Shown: positions 59,067 through 64,000 of the stretch, piece after piece
Layout: each line of letters begins with the position of its first letter
How positions within the stretch are numbered: the first letter of the stretch is position 1
Assembly (NCBI GenBank): GCA_965230005.1
Contig: OZ245934.1
Location: forward strand, 1,612,001 to 1,676,000
Reading direction: 5' to 3'
DNA length: 64,000 bases
From: SZUA-309 sp965230005
GTDB taxonomy: Bacteria; Pseudomonadota; Gammaproteobacteria; Pseudomonadales; Azotimanducaceae
Made by a program: the position numbers and the translations under genes
Notes under the pieces: model-generated
Told to the model about the DNA's origin: nothing
The model's database searches: none
What the model saw: only the letters and a program-made list of their open reading frames with translations

Positions 59067-61670
59067 ATGGCGAAACGCGTTTACCTGTTCAACGAAGGTA
59101 GCAAGGACGATCGGGATCTGCTCGGCGGCAAAGGTGCAAACCTCTGCGAAATGACGAGCCTCGGCCTGCCCGTTCCCTTCGGCTTCGTGATCACTACGCC
59201 GACGTGCCATGAATTCTTCGAACGCGGCAACACGCTGCCGACACTCCTCGAACAGGAATACCGGGTCGCCCTCGATCTGGTGGAAAAACACATGGGGGCG
59301 CGTTTCGGGGACCCGGAGAACCCACTGCTGTTTTCCGTGCGTTCCGGAGCGCCCGTCTCCATGCCCGGGATGATGGACACGATTCTGAACCTCGGCCTGA
59401 ACGACGAGATCGTCGAAGGTCTCGCTAAGAAGACGGGCAATCCGCGCTTCGCTTACGACTCCTACCGCCGCTTCATTCAGATGTTTTCCGACGTGGTGCT
59501 TGGGGTGCCCGGCGAGCGCTTCGAAGAAGCCATCGCCGACTACAAGAAAGCGCAGGGCAAGGTCCTCGATGTGGATCTGACCGCCGAGGACTGGCAGGCC
59601 GTCATCGAGATCTTCAAGACGATCACCGAGCTGCCGCAGGATCCCTTCGAGCAGCTGAAGCGTGCCGTGGAGGCTGTGTTCCTCTCATGGCACTCGCCCC
59701 GGGCGAACGTGTACCGGGAGATGAACAACATCCCGGCGACCCTCGGCACTGCCGTCAACGTGCAGGCCATGGTCTTCGGCAACTTCGGTGACGACTCCGG
59801 TTCCGGCGTCGCCTTCACGCGCGACCCCTCTACCGGCGAGAACCGCTTCTTCGGCGAGTTTCTGTTCAACGCCGCCGGTGAGGACGTTGTTGCCGGAATC
59901 AGAACACCCGAGCCGATCGAGGCGCTCCAGCAGCGGCTTCCGGAGGTTTACCAGGAGCTCTATGAGACTCAGGCGCTCCTCGAGAAACACTACCGTGACA
60001 TGCAGGACATCGAGTTCACGGTGCAGGAAGGCAAGTTCTACATGCTCCAGACACGGAGCGGAAAGCGGACGGGCCGCGCGTCGGTGAAGATCGCCGTCGA
60101 CATGGTCAACGAAGGACTGATCGACGAGAAAGAAGCGCTGCTGCGGGTTTCGCCGGAACACGTCGAGGCCTTCCTGCATCCCATGGTGGACCCGGCTGCA
60201 AAAACCGACATCGTCGCCTCCGGTCTACCGGCAAGCCCCGGCGGCGCCACGGGCCGCGTCGTCTTTTCCGCCGACGAGGCTGTGGAAGTGGCGGCCGACG
60301 GCACCCCGGTGGTGCTCGTGCGCCGGGAAACCACGCCGGAAGACATCCACGGCATGAAGGCCGCCGAAGGGATTCTGACGGAGCTGGGCGGTATGACGTC
60401 TCACGCGGCGGTTGTTGCCCGTGGCATGGGCGTGTGTGCAATTACCGGCTGCGGCACTTTGACCATCGACTATCGCGCCGGTACCGCCACCAGCGACGAT
60501 GGCGTGGTCATCGCCCGCGGCGATCTCATCACCCTCGACGGCAATACCGGCGACGTGATGCTCGGTGACATCCCGAAAATCGAGGCCAGCGAAAGCGACG
60601 ACTTCCGCGTGCTGCTCTCCTGGGCGGATAAACACCGGCGGCTCCGGGTTCGCGCCAACGCCGATACGCCGGAAGACGCGGAGAAAGCACGATCCCTCGG
60701 CGCCGAGGGTATCGGTCTGTGCCGCACGGAGCACATGTTCTTCGAAGCCGAACGCATTGCCGCGATGCGTGCGATGATCCTCTCGGAGTCGAACGAAGAG
60801 CGCGAGCAGCATCTGGAACGACTCCTGCAGTTTCAACGGGCAGACATGCTGGAGTTGTACAAGGTCATGGATAACCTGCCGGTCACCATCCGCCTCCTGG
60901 ACCCACCGCTGCATGAGTTCCTGCCCCACTCGGAAGAAGACATGGCAGCGCTGGCCAAGACCGTGGGCAAGCCTGTTGAAAAGATCCGCGAGATCACCGA
61001 AAGCCTGAGCGAAGTGAACCCGATGCTCGGCTTTCGGGGCTGCCGCCTCTCGGTGGTTCATCCGGAGATTACTGTCATGCAGGTGCGCGCCATCATTGGC
61101 GCCGCCATCGATGCAACGGAGCAGGGTTATCGCCCCTTTCCGGAAATCATGATCCCGCTCGTGGTCAACGTGCGTGAGATCCGCCTGATCAACGACATCA
61201 TCGAGCGCACGATCCACGAGCTGGTGAGCGACAAGCGGGTTTCGATCTCCTACAAAATCGGCACGATGATGGAAACGCCGCGCGCCTGCCTCGGCGCCGA
61301 TCGTCTGGCGCCCGCCGTGGAGTTCATGAGCTTCGGCACCAACGACCTCACGCAGATGACCTACGGCTTCTCCCGGGACGACTCGGCGAAATTCGTGCCC
61401 GAGTACCTCGAGAAAAAGCTGATCGAAAACGATCCTTTCGTCTCCCTGGACCAGCGTGCCGTCGGCCGGCTCATCGAGATGAGCGTCGCCGACTCCTCGG
61501 CGCGAAAGAAAGGGATCAAGTACGGAATCTGTGGCGAACACGGCGGCGATCCCCGATCGATCCGCTTCTGCCATGAGATCGGTCTGGACTACGTGTCCTG
61601 CAGCCCGTATCGCGTGCCGGTCGCGAGGATCGCCGCCGCTCAGGCCAACGTTGCCGGCCAGGGCTCCTGA
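59067..61670 (+). CDS. ppdK: Pyruvate, phosphate dikinase
   Basis: The 867-residue protein has the standard length and domain order: N-terminal ATP-grasp (LLGGKGANLCEMTSLGLPVP, RSGAPVSMPGMMDTILNLGL), the swivelling phospho-His domain with His446 in GGMTSHAAVVARGMG, and the C-terminal PEP/pyruvate barrel (LGFRGCR, SFGTNDLTQMTYGFSRDD) with Cys845 in SCSPYRVP. It converts pyruvate, ATP and phosphate to PEP, AMP and pyrophosphate reversibly in the cytoplasm, an entry to gluconeogenesis or a pyrophosphate-linked glycolysis. GGGAGAAG is placed before the ATG; the 260 bases upstream show no gene. An ABC transporter operon follows after ten bases. Confidence 0.97.
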   Translation: MAKRVYLFNEGSKDDRDLLGGKGANLCEMTSLGLPVPFGFVITTPTCHEFFERGNTLPTLLEQEYRVALDLVEKHMGARFGDPENPLLFSVRSGAPVSMPGMMDTILNLGLNDEIVEGLAKKTGNPRFAYDSYRRFIQMFSDVVLGVPGERFEEAIADYKKAQGKVLDVDLTAEDWQAVIEIFKTITELPQDPFEQLKRAVEAVFLSWHSPRANVYREMNNIPATLGTAVNVQAMVFGNFGDDSGSGVAFTRDPSTGENRFFGEFLFNAAGEDVVAGIRTPEPIEALQQRLPEVYQELYETQALLEKHYRDMQDIEFTVQEGKFYMLQTRSGKRTGRASVKIAVDMVNEGLIDEKEALLRVSPEHVEAFLHPMVDPAAKTDIVASGLPASPGGATGRVVFSADEAVEVAADGTPVVLVRRETTPEDIHGMKAAEGILTELGGMTSHAAVVARGMGVCAITGCGTLTIDYRAGTATSDDGVVIARGDLITLDGNTGDVMLGDIPKIEASESDDFRVLLSWADKHRRLRVRANADTPEDAEKARSLGAEGIGLCRTEHMFFEAERIAAMRAMILSESNEEREQHLERLLQFQRADMLELYKVMDNLPVTIRLLDPPLHEFLPHSEEDMAALAKTVGKPVEKIREITESLSEVNPMLGFRGCRLSVVHPEITVMQVRAIIGAAIDATEQGYRPFPEIMIPLVVNVREIRLINDIIERTIHELVSDKRVSISYKIGTMMETPRACLGADRLAPAVEFMSFGTNDLTQMTYGFSRDDSAKFVPEYLEKKLIENDPFVSLDQRAVGRLIEMSVADSSARKKGIKYGICGEHGGDPRSIRFCHEIGLDYVSCSPYRVPVARIAAAQANVAGQGS

Positions 61671-61680
61671 ACGCGGCGTG

Positions 61681-62364
61681 ATGATCGGTCTTCGTGATGT
61701 CGAGATGAGCTACCCGCTCGAGCAGGCACGGGTGCCCGTGCTGAAAAACGTGAACCTCGACATAAAGGAGGGCGAAAGCGTCGCCGTGATCGGCCCTTCC
61801 GGCTCCGGAAAGACCACGCTCCTGCTGCTCCTCGCGGGTCTCGATCACCCGGACACCGGCACCGTCGAGATCGGGGGCACGCGACTCGATCAGCTCTCTG
61901 CAGACGAGCTCGCGGATCTTCGCCGGGATCGCATGGGCATCGTCTTCCAGTCCTTTCATCTGATCCCGAGCCTGACGGCCCTCGGCAACGTCACGCTGCC
62001 GCTCGAGATCGCCAGTGACGCCGATGCCGACCGCAAAGCCCGGGAGACGCTCGAACGCGTCGGTCTCGGACATCGGGAAACGCATTACCCCACGCAGCTG
62101 TCCGGCGGTGAGCAACAGCGCGTCGCCATCGCCAGAGCACTCGTCCATGCCCCACCGCTGATCCTTGCGGACGAACCAACGGGCAATCTGGACAAAGACA
62201 CCGGAAGCGCCATCAGCGAACTGCTCTTCGACCTGCACGACACCCTCGGCAGCACGCTGGTGATGGTGACCCACGACCAGACCCTCGCCGCGCGCTGCAA
62301 CCGTCAGCTGCGCCTCGACGGCGGCACCCTCGTCGAAGGGCTCGATCATGCCCTTTCTGCTTAA
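61681..62364 (+). CDS. ABC transporter ATP-binding protein (YbbA/LolD-like)
   Basis: The 227-residue protein has Walker A GPSGSGKTT, the Q-loop FQSFHLIPSLTALGN, signature LSGGEQQRVAIARAL, Walker B LILADEPTGNLD and the H-loop VMVTHDQ. The length and the SFHLIPSLTA region match the MacB/LolD/YbbA group, which works with FtsX-type permeases rather than importers. I use the ATG at 61681; a GTG just before it is possible. It overlaps the next gene by 17 bases. Confidence 0.93.
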   Translation: MIGLRDVEMSYPLEQARVPVLKNVNLDIKEGESVAVIGPSGSGKTTLLLLLAGLDHPDTGTVEIGGTRLDQLSADELADLRRDRMGIVFQSFHLIPSLTALGNVTLPLEIASDADADRKARETLERVGLGHRETHYPTQLSGGEQQRVAIARALVHAPPLILADEPTGNLDKDTGSAISELLFDLHDTLGSTLVMVTHDQTLAARCNRQLRLDGGTLVEGLDHALSA

Positions 62365-64000
62365 ACTCGCCTGGCAGGACCTTCGCGGCAGCGGTCAATC
62401 CCTCTGGGTGCTTTGCGCCTGTCTCGTTCTCGGCGTCACGCTCGTGGCCGCCACCGGCGGTCTTTATCAGCAGGTCTGGGAGGGTCTGCAGACCGATAGC
62501 CTCAAGTACAGCGGCGGTGATCTGAAGGTCCATGCGCGCTCGCGCCTGCCTCGGGAAGCCATCGACTGGATGGAAGCGCGCGGTGACCTGTCGCTGCTCA
62601 TCGAGCTCGATACGATGATGGGCACCGTCGCCGGTGACTTTCATCTGGTAGAAGTGCAGAGCGTCGATGATCGCTATCCGCTCTACGGCGAGCTGGTCCT
62701 CGATCCACCGCTTCCTCTCGATGCAGCGACAGCGCTGCAGGACGGTCGCTACGGGCTCGCCGTGGATCCCGTGCTTGCCGACCGCCTGGGTATCAACATC
62801 GGCGATGAAGTGGAGATCGGAGCACTGCTGCTCGAGGTCCGCGCGCGGATCGCGGAACAGCCGGACCGTCGCCTGAGTGCCAGCTGGCTCGGCAGTCCGG
62901 TGATGATCGCCGAAGACGCTTTGCTGAACTCAGGCTTGCTTCACCCCGCGAGCCGCGTCGACTACGAATACCGGGTGCGTACGGACGTTGATCCAGAGGC
63001 CTGGCAAAGCGCCCTTTTTGAGGCGTTTCCGGACAGCGACTGGGAAGTCAGCACCTTCCTCGACAGCAGCGACCGCATCGGGGAACGACTGGCTCAAGCC
63101 GGATCGGCGCTGCTGATCGTCGGCTTCAGCACGCTCTTCATTGGTGGACTCGGGGTATACAACAGCGTGCAGGCATACCTGCAGGGGAAGCTCGGCACGA
63201 TCGCCACGTTGCGCTCTCTGGGTCTGCGCGACAGACCCCTGACCACCGTGTACCTGCTGCAGATTCTGATCCTGAGCGGCCTGTCCTGTATCGCGGGGGC
63301 CCTACTTGGCCTGATGCTGTCTTTCACCGGCGCACTCTTTGCCGAAAGCCAGGTTCAGGTAAACACAGCGCTTTCCAGCGCTCTGACACCGAGCCTGCTG
63401 GCAGCTGTGTTCGGTTTGCTCACCGCACTCACCTTTGCCGCGCCTGCGGTGGGCCGCGCCCTGTCCGTCGATCCGGCGGTGCTGTTTCGCAGCATTGACG
63501 GCGTCGCCACGGCGACACCCCGAGGCTGGTGGCTGGCTTCGATCGGCGGTGCGGGACTGATCGTGTTCATTGTGCTGATCGCTCTGCCCGATCCGATTTT
63601 CGCCCTCGCCTTTGTCGCCACGGTCGCGGGCCTGCTCCTGCTGCTGGAAGGTATCGTTCGACTCATCCGGCGCCTGGCCCTGCGCATGGATGGCCAGGCA
63701 CCCACGCGGCGCTACTTCGCTCTGCATCTGGCCCTCGCCAATCTGCATCGACACGGCTCGGCCCTGCGGGTCTCACTTCTCACGCTGGGCTCCGCTCTGA
63801 CGCTGCTTGTGGCCTGCACGGTCCTGATCTCGACGTTACTGGACACGATCGCCAGCACAATCCCCGAGGAGTCGCCGGATCTCGTGATGTATGACGTGGC
63901 GCCGCACCAGCTGGATCCAGTGACCGCGATTCTCGAGGATCAGGGCGCCAGGCAGATTGACATGGCACCGCTCGTCCAGGGGCGGCTCATCACCATCAAC
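62348..64000 (+). CDS. FtsX-like ABC permease (YbbP-type), partial at right edge
   Basis: The frame from the ATG at 62348 is open for 551 codons to the window end. It has an N-terminal membrane helix (about 17-37), a periplasmic domain of some 200 residues, then a cluster of helices at about 255-275, 300-330 and 350-375 (FtsX-type unit), another pair near 400-440 and a second periplasmic domain after about residue 500. This is the 10-helix arrangement of YbbP/LolE-like permeases with two FtsX units; the second unit is beyond the edge. It overlaps the ATPase gene by 17 bases, so the two form one exporter or lipoprotein-handling complex. The frame is read directly from the sequence. Confidence 0.88.
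   Translation, partial: MPFLLKLAWQDLRGSGQSLWVLCACLVLGVTLVAATGGLYQQVWEGLQTDSLKYSGGDLKVHARSRLPREAIDWMEARGDLSLLIELDTMMGTVAGDFHLVEVQSVDDRYPLYGELVLDPPLPLDAATALQDGRYGLAVDPVLADRLGINIGDEVEIGALLLEVRARIAEQPDRRLSASWLGSPVMIAEDALLNSGLLHPASRVDYEYRVRTDVDPEAWQSALFEAFPDSDWEVSTFLDSSDRIGERLAQAGSALLIVGFSTLFIGGLGVYNSVQAYLQGKLGTIATLRSLGLRDRPLTTVYLLQILILSGLSCIAGALLGLMLSFTGALFAESQVQVNTALSSALTPSLLAAVFGLLTALTFAAPAVGRALSVDPAVLFRSIDGVATATPRGWWLASIGGAGLIVFIVLIALPDPIFALAFVATVAGLLLLLEGIVRLIRRLALRMDGQAPTRRYFALHLALANLHRHGSALRVSLLTLGSALTLLVACTVLISTLLDTIASTIPEESPDLVMYDVAPHQLDPVTAILEDQGARQIDMAPLVQGRLITIN

Noticed and set aside
60225..61574. 449-codon open frame opposite ppdK
   Set aside because: The forward strand has every PPDK motif in this stretch; the reverse frame is His- and Arg-rich without domain.

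Overview
The window is one G+C-rich bacterial chromosome segment, densely coded on both strands. Its gene content (acyl-CoA and aromatic or terpenoid catabolism, sulfatases, Spinster- and GPH-type MFS carriers, a YbbA/YbbP-like ABC pair, cyclic-di-GMP enzymes, a tRNA with encoded CCA) fits a free-living, probably marine or soil gammaproteobacterium. That placement is inference from gene content; no phylogenetic marker such as rRNA is present.

Layout. 1-173: the tail of a sensor histidine kinase. 838-10072: a secretion and cyclic-di-GMP block with a subtilase carrying nine C-terminal hexapeptide repeats, an EAL phosphodiesterase in the same operon, then on the other strand a sigma-54-type activator followed by a propeller-GGDEF cyclase. 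10239-10282 is a large inverted repeat upstream of a TPR protein gene (10382). 12076-12802: tRNA-Pro(GGG), an IS481-type transposase remnant and a 21-bp copy of the tRNA 3' end, looking like the scar of an integration event. 12823-22000: carotenoid-oxygenase-like gene with a divergent MarR regulator, nitroreductase, thiolase, a 2OG-Fe(II) oxygenase/DUF1254 pair, and a two-subunit acyl-CoA dehydrogenase. 21952-28071: mostly envelope and small proteins, including the most notable gene of the window: a redoxin (26593-27192) whose catalytic cysteine codon is an in-frame TGA followed by a bacterial SECIS-like hairpin, so very probably a selenoprotein. 28308-40820: two MFS carriers, thiol-dioxygenase-like cupin, two amidohydrolases, prolyl oligopeptidase, beta-lactamase-fold hydrolase, PPOX flavoprotein, methyltransferase, lipoprotein. 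41000-50216: a catabolic block with two sulfatases, two GST-fold proteins, a TetR regulator, an HCCA-isomerase-like protein, enoyl-CoA hydratase and an SDR. 50235-58804: DUF3604 lipoprotein, NTF2-like proteins (one a pseudogene), VTT membrane protein, a cytochrome-c-motif/Vgb-propeller fusion, an extended SDR, and a TetR regulator divergent from an SDR/SRPBCC/3-hydroxyisobutyrate-dehydrogenase-like operon with a clear palindromic operator. 59067-64000: pyruvate phosphate dikinase and an ABC ATPase plus FtsX-type permease, cut by the window edge.

How it works together: the central part reads as a store of small, locally regulated catabolic operons (MarR and TetR genes beside their likely operators) for uptake, desulfation, oxidation and beta-oxidation-like breakdown of hydrophobic carboxylic or terpenoid compounds. 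The left end links surface proteolysis with cyclic-di-GMP signalling. Substrates are not readable from sequence alone. Most functions are assigned from motifs seen in the translations; no database search was run.
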